DNA of 64,000 nucleotides from Kumtagia sp963839725 (GTDB lineage: Bacteria > Pseudomonadota > Alphaproteobacteria > Rhizobiales > Rhizobiaceae): the NCBI GenBank assembly GCA_963839725.1, contig CAWIWT010000033.1, positions 1 to 64,000 of the forward strand, written 5' to 3'. The number at the start of each line of letters is the position of its first letter. Position 1 is the first letter of the stretch. Both the position numbers and the translations under genes were made by a program. The notes under the pieces are model-generated. The model saw nothing but the letters and a program-made list of their open reading frames with translations, was not told the DNA's origin and searched no databases. Below are positions 25,547 through 34,533 of the stretch, in pieces.

Positions 25547-26242
25547 ATGGCTGGCTTTACGTTACCAAAACTGAGATGGTTGATCGTTGGTGCGGTTGCT
25601 GCGGGAGCTTGGGCAATGACCCAGGAGCCGCCGAAGCGCGAGCACTGGCGCAAGCAACGCGAAACGGAAGTTGCGGCGACCGAGAAGAAACACGCGGAGC
25701 CGAAACCAGTCATTACTGCCGCTCGCGCTCCGCGCCCAACTGAACTCGTCACGAGTTCCATTCCCAAGCCGCAGAAGCCCTCGGCAAGACCAGAAACCCT
25801 GCGCACCACCGAAAAAGTGCGGCTGCGCAAGGAGGCGAGCACGTCGAGCGATGTCGTGGCGACGCTGAAGGGCGGCCTTTCGGTCGCGTCCATTTCCGCG
25901 GAAGGCAAGTGGCGCAAGGTATCTGTCGATGGCATGGTCGGTTGGGTTCACAGCGACTACCTGAAGTCTGCGGGCAAGCCCGCTCCGGAAGTTGCCGTCG
26001 TCACCACCGCGCCGGTTGTCGGTGAAGTGCCTCGCCCGAAGGAAAACATAACGTCGAAACCCGCCACGGCTGCGATTCCCGTATCCACGCCTTCCGACAA
26101 GTCTTTGTGGGGCGCTATGCGGCCGGCGCGTGCACCTCAGGAAGGCGACTGCCAGTGTCCATATGACGTCATGCTGAACGGCAAGCAATGCGGCGACCGC
26201 AGTGCGTATGCGAAAGGTAAGGGCGGCGAGTGCTACTTCTAA
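25547..26242 (+). CDS. SH3-domain protein with Cys-rich C-terminal tail
   Basis: 231 residues. An N-terminal hydrophobic signal/anchor (about 8-24) precedes a basic, Pro-rich linker. A bacterial SH3 domain follows (about 85-140; KVRLRKEASTSSDVVATLKG, KWRKVSVDGMVGWVHSDYL). The end is a compact Cys motif (CQCPYDVMLNGKQCGDRSA, then YAKGKGGECYF) seen in many rhizobial surface proteins. It is likely periplasmic or envelope-associated, perhaps wall-binding. It is a single gene, convergent with the DUF883-like gene. Confidence 0.8.
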   Translation: MAGFTLPKLRWLIVGAVAAGAWAMTQEPPKREHWRKQRETEVAATEKKHAEPKPVITAARAPRPTELVTSSIPKPQKPSARPETLRTTEKVRLRKEASTSSDVVATLKGGLSVASISAEGKWRKVSVDGMVGWVHSDYLKSAGKPAPEVAVVTTAPVVGEVPRPKENITSKPATAAIPVSTPSDKSLWGAMRPARAPQEGDCQCPYDVMLNGKQCGDRSAYAKGKGGECYF

Positions 26243-26266
26243 CGTGCCTCCCGTAAGCCCGGCGGA

Positions 26267-26578
26267 TTAGCGCCGCGAAAGCAATCCGACGAGCAGGCCG
26301 ATCACAGCGATCCCGACCAAGGCTGTTGTCACAGGATGGTCTGTCGCTGCACGCTGCATCACGCGCGACTGCCTTCGGATGTTTGGCAGGGCATCGACAA
26401 CGCGACCGGCGACTTCCTCGTAGAAGTCAGTCGCAGCGTCCCTCGTGTCATCGTAAGCGGCCGCGCCACGCTTGCCGAGCGCTTTGCGGAGCGTCCGCAC
26501 TTCTTTCTGCAAGCGTGCGACCTGAGCCTCCAAGTCGTCGCTCACGTCGCTGCGGAATTTCGAAAAGGCAGAATCCAT
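26267..26578 (-). CDS. DUF883-like single-span membrane protein
   Basis: 103 residues. A charged amphipathic part with a coiled-coil look (DLEAQVARLQKEVRTLRKAL) is followed by AATDHPVTTALVGIAVIGLL and a basic end (LSRR). That is the layout of DUF883/YqjD-type proteins, which can tether ribosomes to the inner membrane in E. coli. ATG 26578 (MDSAFSKF) was chosen because the upstream frame overlaps the 3' end of cobT and is not protein-like there. Confidence 0.75.
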   Translation of the reverse strand: MDSAFSKFRSDVSDDLEAQVARLQKEVRTLRKALGKRGAAAYDDTRDAATDFYEEVAGRVVDALPNIRRQSRVMQRAATDHPVTTALVGIAVIGLLVGLLSRR

Positions 26579-26648
26579 CGGACGGTCCTTGCGCGTTTGA
26601 GGGGCTTCCTTCGAACGCGCAACGAACGGCGATGGTTCCGAAATCGCG

Positions 26649-27659
26649 TCAGTCCTTTTCGGAAACACCAGCGTCCGCAAAACTCGCCATTCCAGTATGA
26701 CAGGCGAGCGCCGAACGCAGGATGTTGATCGCAAGGCAAGCGCCGGAGCCTTCGCCAAGCCGCATGCCGAGGTCGAATAGCGGCTTCAGATTCAACGCCG
26801 ACAGCAGACCGCGATGGCCGGCCTCAGCCGAACAATGCGATGCGATTGTATGGTCGAGGCCATGTGAGTGCAGCCGCATCAATGGCGCGACCGCTGCCGT
26901 GCAGACGAAGCCGTCAAGTATCACCGGTACACTATGGTGGCGCGCTGCAAGCGTCGCGCCGAGGATTGCTGCCAGTTCGCGTCCGCCGACTGCGGCGGCG
27001 GCCTTGAGCGGGTCGTGCAAGATATCTCCATGCAGTTTCATCGCCACCTCAATCGCCGCTGTCTTGCGGCCAAGGCCGGCATTGTCGACACCTGTGCCGC
27101 GCCCGATCCACTGATCGATACCGCCGAACAGCGCGGCTGAAATCGCTGCCGCTGCCGTGGTGTTGCCGATACCCATCTCGCCGAAGCAGAGCAGATCGGT
27201 CCCGGCTACGACCGAATCATAGCCGCGCGCGACCGCCGCGAGGAACTCCGCATCGTCCATTGCGGGGGCTAGCGTGAAGTCAGCCGTAGCGCGTTCGACT
27301 TCCAGCGGAATCACGTCGAGCTCGGCACCGGCAACGCCGGCGAGTTGGTTGATGGCAGCACCTCCCGCCGCAAAATTCGCCACCATCTGGGCGGTGACCT
27401 CCGGCGGGAAGGCTGATACGCCCTGTGCGGTGACGCCATGCGAGCCGGCGAACACGATAACCTTGACGCGGTCGAGCTTTGGCGTCTCACGGCACTGCCA
27501 GCGCGCGAGCCAGGCAACCAGGGTCTCCAACCGTCCGAGGCTGCCTTGCGGCTTGGTGAGCATGTCCTGGCGGCGGGCGACGGCATCGGCCGCGCTTGGA
27601 TCGCCCGTCGGCAGATCCTGGCAGGCGGCGCGCAAAGCGTCGATGGAGGCGAAGTTCAT
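26649..27659 (-). CDS. cobT: nicotinate-nucleotide--dimethylbenzimidazole phosphoribosyltransferase
   Basis: 336 residues. It makes alpha-ribazole phosphate, the lower-ligand precursor of cobalamin. Seen: KPQGSLGRLE near the start, FAGSHGVTAQGVSAFP, GEMGIGNTTAAAA, and the catalytic glutamate in GMRLGEGSGA (about 300). Length is normal. ATG 27659 was chosen over the longer frame because MNFASIDALR starts the conserved part. It follows cobS by 13 bases, as the last gene of cobA-cobB-cobS-cobT. In some naming systems this gene is cobU. Confidence 0.95.
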   Translation of the reverse strand: MNFASIDALRAACQDLPTGDPSAADAVARRQDMLTKPQGSLGRLETLVAWLARWQCRETPKLDRVKVIVFAGSHGVTAQGVSAFPPEVTAQMVANFAAGGAAINQLAGVAGAELDVIPLEVERATADFTLAPAMDDAEFLAAVARGYDSVVAGTDLLCFGEMGIGNTTAAAAISAALFGGIDQWIGRGTGVDNAGLGRKTAAIEVAMKLHGDILHDPLKAAAAVGGRELAAILGATLAARHHSVPVILDGFVCTAAVAPLMRLHSHGLDHTIASHCSAEAGHRGLLSALNLKPLFDLGMRLGEGSGACLAINILRSALACHTGMASFADAGVSEKD

Positions 27660-27672
27660 TTTGAAGGTCCCT

Positions 27673-28431
27673 TCAGAAAATAGCTGATGCAGTAAGAAGA
27701 ACAAGAATTTCAGCAGTTTGCTGCAAGGCGCCAACTGCGTCTCCGGTCTGGCCGCCGATGGTGCGCAGGCACATTTCACGGAATGCGAGGTAGGCGACGG
27801 CGAGCAGGCAGGTTGCGACGATGGTGCCGCTGAAGCCAAGCGCCAGTAGCGATACGAGGCCGAGCGCGAGCGCGGTGCTGGCTATGAATGCTTCAACACT
27901 GCCGGCGCCGGACGAAAGCCCATCGGAGCGGGCAGGGGGCGTTGACCGCATGAAAGCCGGCAACAAAGCGCGCGAGGCTCCATGTGCGGCGATCAGTGCG
28001 ACAAGCACCGCGTTCGAGCCGGCTAACTCGGAAAGCGCGGTCCAGCGCAGCAGGATCGACAGACCAAGTGCGCAGGCGCCGAATGCACCAATGCGGCTGT
28101 CGCGCATGATCTCTAGCGCCCGTTCCCGCGTCCTGCCGCCGCCAAAGCCGTCCGCCGTGTCGGAAAGCCCGTCCTCATGCAGGCAGCCGGTTGCCACTAT
28201 GGTTGCTGCCAGCGTCAGTGCGGCGGCTGGCCCGGCGGCCAGTCCGCACCAACTGGCGATGCCGTAGATCAGCCCGCCGATCAGCGCGACCGCCCAGCCG
28301 GCAACGGGAGCCGCCCAGATCGCCTGCGCTAGGCCGCGGCCTTCCAGATCGAAATAGGGCAATGGCAAGCGCGTGAAGAAGGTCAGGCAAATGCCGGCAT
28401 CGCGGATGAGGATTTGAATGGGAGACATCAT
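27673..28431 (-). CDS. cobS: adenosylcobinamide-GDP ribazoletransferase (cobalamin synthase)
   Basis: 252 residues, a polytopic membrane enzyme that joins adenosylcobinamide-GDP and alpha-ribazole. The signature HEDGLSDTADGFGGG (about 85-100) and RDSRIGAFGA are present, with several membrane spans after them. The start (ATGATG, 28431) overlaps the cobB stop by four bases. It should not be confused with the cobaltochelatase subunit also called CobS. Confidence 0.93.
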   Translation of the reverse strand: MMSPIQILIRDAGICLTFFTRLPLPYFDLEGRGLAQAIWAAPVAGWAVALIGGLIYGIASWCGLAAGPAAALTLAATIVATGCLHEDGLSDTADGFGGGRTRERALEIMRDSRIGAFGACALGLSILLRWTALSELAGSNAVLVALIAAHGASRALLPAFMRSTPPARSDGLSSGAGSVEAFIASTALALGLVSLLALGFSGTIVATCLLAVAYLAFREMCLRTIGGQTGDAVGALQQTAEILVLLTASAIF

Positions 28432-29777
28432 TCCGCCCTCGCTATGGCATGAAAGAATGCGCCCGAGACATGGCCGCGCCGGCCGCCGAAAGCCCCCAGC
28501 GGCGCGCCCTGGCCATCGGCAAGCTCCGCCAGCGGCTGATCGGACCCGGCATCGACAAGGCGCGCATAATGGAATTCGTGGCCGCGAACGACGTCGCCCT
28601 TCGCGCCAATCGGGCAATCGGCGAACAGCGTGGCCTGTCGGTAGCCCAGGTTCATCTTGCGCTTGGCAAAACTGGTCGAATGGCTGAGCAGGCCGAGCAT
28701 CCTGCGGGTGACGCCCTCCGCGTCTTCCAGGGCCTCGCCGAGCACCATGAAGCCGCCGCACTCACCGTGAACCGGCTTTGTCGCCGCGAACCGCCGCATC
28801 CCGGCAGCAAAGTTCGCGGCATCGGCCAACCGTCCGGTGTGCAGTTCCGGATAGCCGCCAGGCAGCCAGCAAATGTCGCAATCCTTGCGTGGCGCCTCAT
28901 CGGCGAGCGGCGAGAACGGCACGATTTCCGCTCCCGTCGCGCGCCATTGAGCAGACAGATGCGGATAAAGAAAGGTGAACGCCGCGTCCTGCGCCAGCGC
29001 GATGCGCTGACCTGGTGGGGGCAGGGCTATGGCGTTACCAGCGTAAACTTCGTTTCTGGGTAGGCTGTGAAGACGCGCGGGCAAATCGAACTCTACCGCC
29101 ATATCGACAATTCGGTCGAGATCCAGCGAGCGCTCCATCACATCCGCCAGCCGGTCGATATGGGCGTCGAGATCGGCATGCTCGCTGGCTTGCACCAAGC
29201 CCAGGTGACGCTCCGGAAGCACCACCGACGGGTCTCGCTGGATCGACCCGACGACGGGAATACCGAGCCGTTCGATCGCATCGCCGGCAAGGCGGCGGTG
29301 CCTGTCGCTGCCTACGCGGTTGAGGACGACGCCGGCGATCCGCACCGCCGGATCGAATGTCGCGAAGCCTTTGGCAACCGCCGCCGCTGTTTGCGACTGG
29401 CCGGACACGTCGAGTACCAGCAGCACCGGCAGGCCGTAGCGGCGAGCCAGTTCGGCGGCCGACCCTGATCGGCCATCGGGTGCGGGAATGCCGTCGAACA
29501 GGCCCATGGCGCTTTCCGTAACAACGATGTCGGCATCGCTGGTCTGGTTGGCAACCAGGCTGTCGATAAGGGCGGGCGGCATCGCCCAACTGTCGAGGTT
29601 GACGCCGGGCAGGCCGGTCGCCGCCTCGTGGAATGCCGGGTCGATATAGTCGGGGCCGGACTTGGCGCCGCGAACGCGCAGCCCGCGCCGCTTCAACGCC
29701 CGCAGCAGGCCGATCGTGACGCTGGTCTTGCCGGAGCCAGACTTCGGTGCGCCGATGATCAGGCCGCGCGCAGTCAT
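28428..29777 (-). CDS. cobB: cobyrinate a,c-diamide synthase
   Basis: 449 residues. The N-terminal ATP-dependent synthetase domain has the P-loop APKSGSGKTSVTIGL and GPDYIDP-FH. The C-terminal glutamine amidotransferase domain has the catalytic cysteine in VHGECGGFMVLGEAL (about 330) and the late His in RGHEFHY. It amidates the a and c side chains of hydrogenobyrinic acid before cobalt insertion in the aerobic route. The start overlaps the cobA stop (ATGA). Confidence 0.95.
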   Translation of the reverse strand: MTARGLIIGAPKSGSGKTSVTIGLLRALKRRGLRVRGAKSGPDYIDPAFHEAATGLPGVNLDSWAMPPALIDSLVANQTSDADIVVTESAMGLFDGIPAPDGRSGSAAELARRYGLPVLLVLDVSGQSQTAAAVAKGFATFDPAVRIAGVVLNRVGSDRHRRLAGDAIERLGIPVVGSIQRDPSVVLPERHLGLVQASEHADLDAHIDRLADVMERSLDLDRIVDMAVEFDLPARLHSLPRNEVYAGNAIALPPPGQRIALAQDAAFTFLYPHLSAQWRATGAEIVPFSPLADEAPRKDCDICWLPGGYPELHTGRLADAANFAAGMRRFAATKPVHGECGGFMVLGEALEDAEGVTRRMLGLLSHSTSFAKRKMNLGYRQATLFADCPIGAKGDVVRGHEFHYARLVDAGSDQPLAELADGQGAPLGAFGGRRGHVSGAFFHAIARAE

Positions 29778-30559
29778 GGCCGGGCCGAAAGTTTTTCGTG
29801 CATCGACACGTTACCGCCGATGACGATCAGCGCCGGCGCGGCGAGCCCGGCCTTCGCGGCCTCGTCGACAATCGTTCCGAGCGATGCGACGATCAGGCGT
29901 TCGCGCGGCGTCGTGGCGGATTCGATGACGGCCGCCGGCGTTTCGGCAGGAAGACCGCCGGACAGCAATTCGCCGGCAATCAGCCGCAGGTTTTTCAGGC
30001 CCATGTAGATAATGATGGGTTGCCCGGTCTTCGCTAATGCCACCCAATCGAGGTCTTCATCAGTACCGGCGGCATGGCCGGTGGCGAGGATGATCGCCTT
30101 GTTGATGCCACGCATGGTCGTTGGGATGTTAACGCTTGCTAATCCGGCAAAGGCCGAGGTGAGGCCCGGCAGCACGCGGAACGGTATACCTGCGCGAACC
30201 AGCGCCAGGGCCTCCTCGCCGCCGCGCCCAAAAATGTAAGGATCGCCACCCTTAAGCCGTAGAACGCGCTTTCCGGCGCGGGCGAAGCCGATGAGGCGTT
30301 GGGTTATATCTTGCTGGTCCGTAGAGGGTTTTCCGCCGCGCTTTCCGGCAAAATGCAATTCCGCATGGTCGGCTGCCGCCAATACGGCTTCGGAGACCAG
30401 AGCGTCATAGACAATGCAGTCCGCGGTTGCCAGTGCCGAAAGCACGTCGAGCGTGAGGCAACCCGGATCGCCGGGGCCCGCGCCGGCAAGCCAAACGTGG
30501 CCAGGCAGGAACTCTGCAGGCTTGTAGTTCAGGTGTGATATGGCGTCGGCGATAGTCAT
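29774..30559 (-). CDS. cobA: uroporphyrinogen-III C-methyltransferase
   Basis: 261 residues. It transfers two methyl groups from SAM to uroporphyrinogen III, giving precorrin-2. Family motifs are visible: VWLAGAGPGDPGCLTLDVLS, LRLKGGDPYIFGRGGEEA, VLPGLTSAFAGLASVNIP and GTDEDLDW. It is single-domain, without the oxidase/chelatase half of CysG, so it serves cobalamin. It is the first gene of cobA-cobB-cobS-cobT and diverges from cbiD with only about 50 bases between starts, so promoters must overlap. Confidence 0.94.
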   Translation of the reverse strand: MTIADAISHLNYKPAEFLPGHVWLAGAGPGDPGCLTLDVLSALATADCIVYDALVSEAVLAAADHAELHFAGKRGGKPSTDQQDITQRLIGFARAGKRVLRLKGGDPYIFGRGGEEALALVRAGIPFRVLPGLTSAFAGLASVNIPTTMRGINKAIILATGHAAGTDEDLDWVALAKTGQPIIIYMGLKNLRLIAGELLSGGLPAETPAAVIESATTPRERLIVASLGTIVDEAAKAGLAAPALIVIGGNVSMHEKLSARP

Positions 30560-30612
30560 GCGCGTCGCTTTGGACGATGACGGGTTGCTTTCGCAAGCCT
30601 ATAGACGACATC

Positions 30613-31716
30613 ATGGAGACAGAAGACCGCCCCTTGAAGCGCGGCTGGACCACCGGCGCTTGCGCTGCCGCAGCGGCCAAGGCAGCTTGCACGGCGCTTT
30701 TGTCCGGCGAGTTTCCCGATCCGGTCGAGATCGGCCTGCCCAGCGGCCAACGCGTCAGCTTTGCGCTCGCGGTCAATGATTTGGGCGATGGCTGGTCGAC
30801 GGCGGGCGTTATCAAGGACGCAGGCGACGATCCTGATGTCACCCATGGCGCTCTGGTCAAGGCGACGGTGCGCCAAGGAGCTGTTGGCGCCGGCGTTACG
30901 TTCAAGCGCGGCGAAGGCGTCGGGTTGGTGACGCGGCCAGGCCTGCCTATCCGCCCTGGCGAACCCGCGATCAACCCGGTGCCGCGCAAGATGATCGCGC
31001 AAGCCATTCACGAAGCGGCGGGCGAGGGGGCCGACATCGAAGTCGAGGTGTCTGTCCCCGAAGGCGAGAAGATGGCGGAGCGTACGCTCAATGGCCGCTT
31101 GGGCATTCTTCACGGCATCTCGATCCTGGGCACGACCGGAATCGTCATTCCCTATTCCTGCTCGTCCTGGATCCATTCCATCCATCGCGGCATCGATGTA
31201 GCGCGCGCCATGGGCTTTACCCACGTGGCCGGCTCGACCGGCAATACGTCCGAGATTGCCGTGCAGAAGCGCTGCGGCCTGCACGAGGTGCAATTGATCG
31301 ACATGGGCGATTTTGCCGGCGGCATGCTGAAGTACCTTGCGAAGCATCCGGTCAGCCGGGTTACGATCGCCGGCGGTGTGGCGAAGATGACCAAGCTGGC
31401 GCAAGGCATGCTCGACCTGCACTCCAAGCGCGGACTCGCCGACCTTGATGGTCTGGCGGCTGTAGCGCGCAGCGTCGGCGCGCCGGAAGCGCTGGCGGCG
31501 CGCATGCGAGGCGCCAACACGGTCGCGGAGGCTTTCGCGCTTGCGGGCGCGGAGGGCATCGAGATCGGTTCCGTCATCGCCAAGGCTGCGTGGGCGACCG
31601 CCGCGCCGGTGCTTGGCAGTGCTGAGATCGAACTCGAGGTTCTTGTGTTCGACCGCGAAGGGAACTTGCACGGGCAGTTCAGCGCGCCGGCTGGGGCTGG
31701 AATGAAAAGAAGCTAG
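30613..31716 (+). CDS. cbiD: cobalt-precorrin-5B C1-methyltransferase
   Basis: 367 residues from ATG 30613 (METEDRPLKRGWTTGACAAA). Signatures: GWTTGACAAAAAKAA, GEGVGLVTRPGLPI, GEPAINPVPRKMI, GTTGIVIPYSCSSW and GNTSEIA. CbiD methylates C1 in the anaerobic pathway; several alphaproteobacteria carry it where the aerobic CobF would be. It stands alone on the plus strand between two minus-strand cob groups. An upstream start at 30577 is possible but would place the start nearer the cobA promoter. Confidence 0.93.
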   Translation: METEDRPLKRGWTTGACAAAAAKAACTALLSGEFPDPVEIGLPSGQRVSFALAVNDLGDGWSTAGVIKDAGDDPDVTHGALVKATVRQGAVGAGVTFKRGEGVGLVTRPGLPIRPGEPAINPVPRKMIAQAIHEAAGEGADIEVEVSVPEGEKMAERTLNGRLGILHGISILGTTGIVIPYSCSSWIHSIHRGIDVARAMGFTHVAGSTGNTSEIAVQKRCGLHEVQLIDMGDFAGGMLKYLAKHPVSRVTIAGGVAKMTKLAQGMLDLHSKRGLADLDGLAAVARSVGAPEALAARMRGANTVAEAFALAGAEGIEIGSVIAKAAWATAAPVLGSAEIELEVLVFDREGNLHGQFSAPAGAGMKRS

Positions 31717-31735
31717 CGCCGCTGCATTTCGCGCC

Positions 31736-31935
31736 GGTTCACCCCCCTCTGTTCTGCCGGATATCTCCCCCTGGCGCGCCAAGCTGTGCAACCGCGCCCT
31801 TCCTCGCTCCCACGGAGTGGGGGAGAGGTGCCGAGCGAAGCGAGGCGGAGAGGGGGATTTCGATGCCAGAAATCCATATGTGATTGCCCTGTCTTCAAGG
31901 GAGGAGATGTCCGGCAGGACAGAGGGGGGCACCTT
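31736..31935. repeat. palindromic intergenic element (CTGTCCTGCCGG type), diverged
   Basis: Outer arms CCCCCCTCTGT and ACAGAGGGGGG flank a diverged interior between cbiD and cobM. The right arm carries GATGTCCGGCAGGACAGAG, identical to the arm of the element inside cobG; the left arm is mutated (GTTCTGCCGGATATCTCCCC). No gene lies in this 250-bp gap. Confidence 0.7.
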
Positions 31936-31967
31936 AGAGCGCCGGCCTCCAAGGTATGACTTGCTAC

Positions 31968-32732
31968 TCATGGAGCGTCCCGCCCCCTGAACCGCCGCTG
32001 GTAATAGGCGTCGTATAGCGAGCTTTCGCGGAAATCCTCCGAGGCTAGCGATGGGCCGACGAAGATGATCGCCGTGCGCTCGATCGGGTTTGCGGCGAGC
32101 TTTTCGGCAATTGTCGCCAGCGTTCCGCGCACGATGCGTTCGTCCGGCCGTGACGCGTGGAAAACGATGACGACCGGGCAGTCGGCGCCGTAGAGCGGCG
32201 ACAAATCGTCAACAATCCGGTCGACGGCGTGGATAGCGAGGTGGATCGCCAGTGTCGCGCCCGTCGCTCCGAAGGCGGCAAGCGTTTCCTTCGGCGGCAT
32301 CGGCGAGGCGCGGCCGGACACACGCGTCAGTACAAGGCTTTGCGCGACTTCGGGGATCGTCAGTTCTAGGCCGATGCTGGCGGCGGCCGCCGCGAATGCG
32401 GGCACGCCGGGCGTCAGCGTGTAGTGGATGCCGTGTTTCTCCAGCCGCCGCACCTGCTCGGCAACCGCGCTCCACACAGAGAGATCGCCGGAGTGCAGCC
32501 GCGCCACGTCGTGCCCGGCTTCATGCGCGGCCAAATATTCGCGTTCGATCTCATCGAGCGACAGCGGCGCTGTGTCGACCAACCTTGCGCCGGCTGGGCA
32601 CCAGTCGAGCAGTTCCTTGGCCACGATCGAGCCGGCGTAGAGGCAGACTGGACAGCGGGCGATCAGATCACGTCCGCGCACGGTGATGAGGTCGGCCGCG
32701 CCCGGCCCCGCGCCGATGAAATGCACTGTCAT
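31968..32732 (-). CDS. cobM: precorrin-4 C11-methyltransferase
   Basis: 254 residues, a tetrapyrrole-methylase-fold SAM enzyme. TVHFIGAGPGAADLITVRG opens the Rossmann-like half. LHSGDLSVWSAVAEQ, YTLTPGVPAFAAAAA and AIIFVGP follow. VCLYAGSIVAKELLDWCP is characteristic of the C11 enzyme. The start at 32732 overlaps the cobE stop (ATGA), so cobL-cobE-cobM is one operon. Confidence 0.94.
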   Translation of the reverse strand: MTVHFIGAGPGAADLITVRGRDLIARCPVCLYAGSIVAKELLDWCPAGARLVDTAPLSLDEIEREYLAAHEAGHDVARLHSGDLSVWSAVAEQVRRLEKHGIHYTLTPGVPAFAAAAASIGLELTIPEVAQSLVLTRVSGRASPMPPKETLAAFGATGATLAIHLAIHAVDRIVDDLSPLYGADCPVVIVFHASRPDERIVRGTLATIAEKLAANPIERTAIIFVGPSLASEDFRESSLYDAYYQRRFRGRDAP

Positions 32733-33133
32733 GCCAAAACTCCATCGCTCGCCAACGCGCACGTCACGGGGCCGACCGCAATGCGAGGGCCGAGAAGCGT
32801 CGCCTTGGCACCAAGCGCCGCAAGCGCAGCTGCTTCCGAGGCCGACGGCGCACCCGTCACTTCGATGGATAGCGCGGAATTGGAAAGCGTGCCGGCGCTG
32901 GCCTGCTCAAGCGAAGCCCGACCTATCGCCAGCACCACAACGTTCAGCGTGCGTGCCGCTGCATGGATCGCTTGCTCTTCGGATTTTACCTCGGCTACTG
33001 CCATTGCCCCGATTTCCGCCAAATCGATGCGGTGTTGTGCACAGGCGGCACGGATCGCAGCCAGCACGTCCGCTTCGCCGACACCCTTCTTGCAGCCAAT
33101 GCCCGCGACGATCATGGTTTTTGCCAGATCCAT
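32729..33133 (-). CDS. cobE: cobalamin biosynthesis protein CobE (CbiG C-terminal type)
   Basis: 134 residues. MIVAGIGCKKGVGEADVLAA and the end (GPRIAVGPVTCALASDGVLA) match the C-terminal domain of CbiG, found alone as CobE in aerobic producers. It is required in Pseudomonas denitrificans but its reaction is not settled. The start overlaps the cobL stop by one base and the end overlaps the cobM start by four. Confidence 0.88.
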   Translation of the reverse strand: MDLAKTMIVAGIGCKKGVGEADVLAAIRAACAQHRIDLAEIGAMAVAEVKSEEQAIHAAARTLNVVVLAIGRASLEQASAGTLSNSALSIEVTGAPSASEAAALAALGAKATLLGPRIAVGPVTCALASDGVLA

Positions 33134-34338
33134 TAAGTCACGGGCATGGCCGGACGCCAGCCCTGCATCGCGCCTACAGGTGCGGCGCGCGATACGGCAA
33201 TGCGGGTGAGGTCGCCGCCAAGCGCTGTGTGTCGGGCGATCAGAACCGCCTCCATTTCCAGCGTGACAGCATTGGCGACCAGCCGTCCGCGGCGCTTCAG
33301 GCCTTCTATAGCCGCGTCCATTACACCCGGCTCGCTGCCGCCGCCGCCGATAAAAATCGCGTTCGGCGTGGGCAGGCCCGCCAGCGCCTTTGGCGCAGCG
33401 CCGTTTGTGACCTGAAGGTCGGGAACACCGCAAGCGCTGGCGTTGCGCGCAATTCGCATTGCGCGCTCCGGCGACGCTTCGACAGCAATAGCCCGCATCG
33501 ACGGATGCCGCAGCATCCATTCGATCGATACCGATCCGGAGCCGGCGCCGATATCCCACAGCAATTCGCCGCGTCGAGGGGCGAGCGCCGACAGCGTGAT
33601 GGCGCGGATTTCACGCTTGGTGATCTGACCGTCATGTTCGAACAGATCGTCCGCCATGCCCGGCGTAAGCGGCAGTACACGCGCTTCAGATTCCGAATCA
33701 ATTTCAATCGCCAACAGATTGAGCGGATTGATGTTTTTGAGTGCGAAGCTTGCTGCGACTGTCGTGCGGATACGTTCTTGCGACCCACCGAGCGCTTCGA
33801 GAACAGTCAAACGTGACAGGCCAAAGCCGGCTGCATCCAGCAGTTTCGCCACTGCGCCCGGCCCATCCGCGTCCGACGTCAGCGCCAGTATGCGCGCACC
33901 CGGATGCAGCAGCCGCCGGATCTGGCCGATCGCCTTGCCGTGAAGTGAAACCGTCTCGATCTCGGGCAATGCCCATCCCAGGCGGCTCGCGGCCAGCGAA
34001 AATGCCGAAGGCGCGGGAGACGTTGTCATTTCGGCGATCGAAATGCGCCGCGCCAACGTCGTGCCGACGCCATGGCAGAAGGGATCGCCCGACGCCAGCA
34101 CGCAGACCTGTCTGCCGCGCAACGCCACCACAGTCTGCATTTCAGCATCGAAGGGTGTCGGCCATGGCCGCGCTTCGCCAGTGACGATCCCCGCCACCAG
34201 TGCTAGATGGCGTTTGCCGCCGAAAACGAATTCGGCATTCGCAATGCGCTGCTTGGCCTCGCTGCCCAGACCGTCTAGACCGTCCTCGCCGATGCCGACT
34301 ATGGATAGCCATTGGGTTGGAGCTTTTTCGGTTGACAT
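33133..34338 (-). CDS. cobL: precorrin-6Y C5,15-methyltransferase (decarboxylating)
   Basis: 401 residues in two fused domains. The N-terminal one is a tetrapyrrole methylase (WLSIVGIGEDGLDGLGSEA, CVLASGDPFCHGVG). The C-terminal one is a class I SAM methyltransferase (RGELLWDIGAGSGSVSIEW, IFIGGGG). It methylates C5 and C15 and removes a carboxyl group. This is the CobL fusion; anaerobic organisms often have it as separate CbiE and CbiT. It is the first gene of cobL-cobE-cobM. Confidence 0.95.
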   Translation of the reverse strand: MSTEKAPTQWLSIVGIGEDGLDGLGSEAKQRIANAEFVFGGKRHLALVAGIVTGEARPWPTPFDAEMQTVVALRGRQVCVLASGDPFCHGVGTTLARRISIAEMTTSPAPSAFSLAASRLGWALPEIETVSLHGKAIGQIRRLLHPGARILALTSDADGPGAVAKLLDAAGFGLSRLTVLEALGGSQERIRTTVAASFALKNINPLNLLAIEIDSESEARVLPLTPGMADDLFEHDGQITKREIRAITLSALAPRRGELLWDIGAGSGSVSIEWMLRHPSMRAIAVEASPERAMRIARNASACGVPDLQVTNGAAPKALAGLPTPNAIFIGGGGSEPGVMDAAIEGLKRRGRLVANAVTLEMEAVLIARHTALGGDLTRIAVSRAAPVGAMQGWRPAMPVT

Positions 34339-34350
34339 GCTGGCGCCGCC

Positions 34351-34500
34351 CTCTCATCCGCCTGCCGGCACCTTCTCCCCGTATAGAGACCGGGAGAAGG
34401 GCGAGACCTGCGGTGCCGGCGCCCTTCGAATGACGGATCGCCGCAACGCTGACGTTCCCCTCTCCCCGTTCTTATGAGGAGAGGGTAAGGGTGAGGGGCA
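34351..34500. repeat. two adjacent palindromic intergenic elements
   Basis: Left part (about 34351-34405) contains CGCCTGCCGGCACCTTCTCC and a GGGAGAAGG arm, the reverse complement of the element at 57480. Right part (about 34448-34500) has CCCCTCTCCCC / GGAGAGGGTAAGGGTGAGGGG. It fills the divergent cobL/cobK spacer, so it sits where both promoters must lie. Confidence 0.65.
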
Positions 34501-34533
34501 GCGCCAAGATTTCAGGAAAACGCCCCAACTAGC

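Noticed and set aside
30556..31971. Long minus-strand frame over cbiD
   Set aside because: Antisense shadow of cbiD that also runs through repeat DNA; there are no protein-like motifs.
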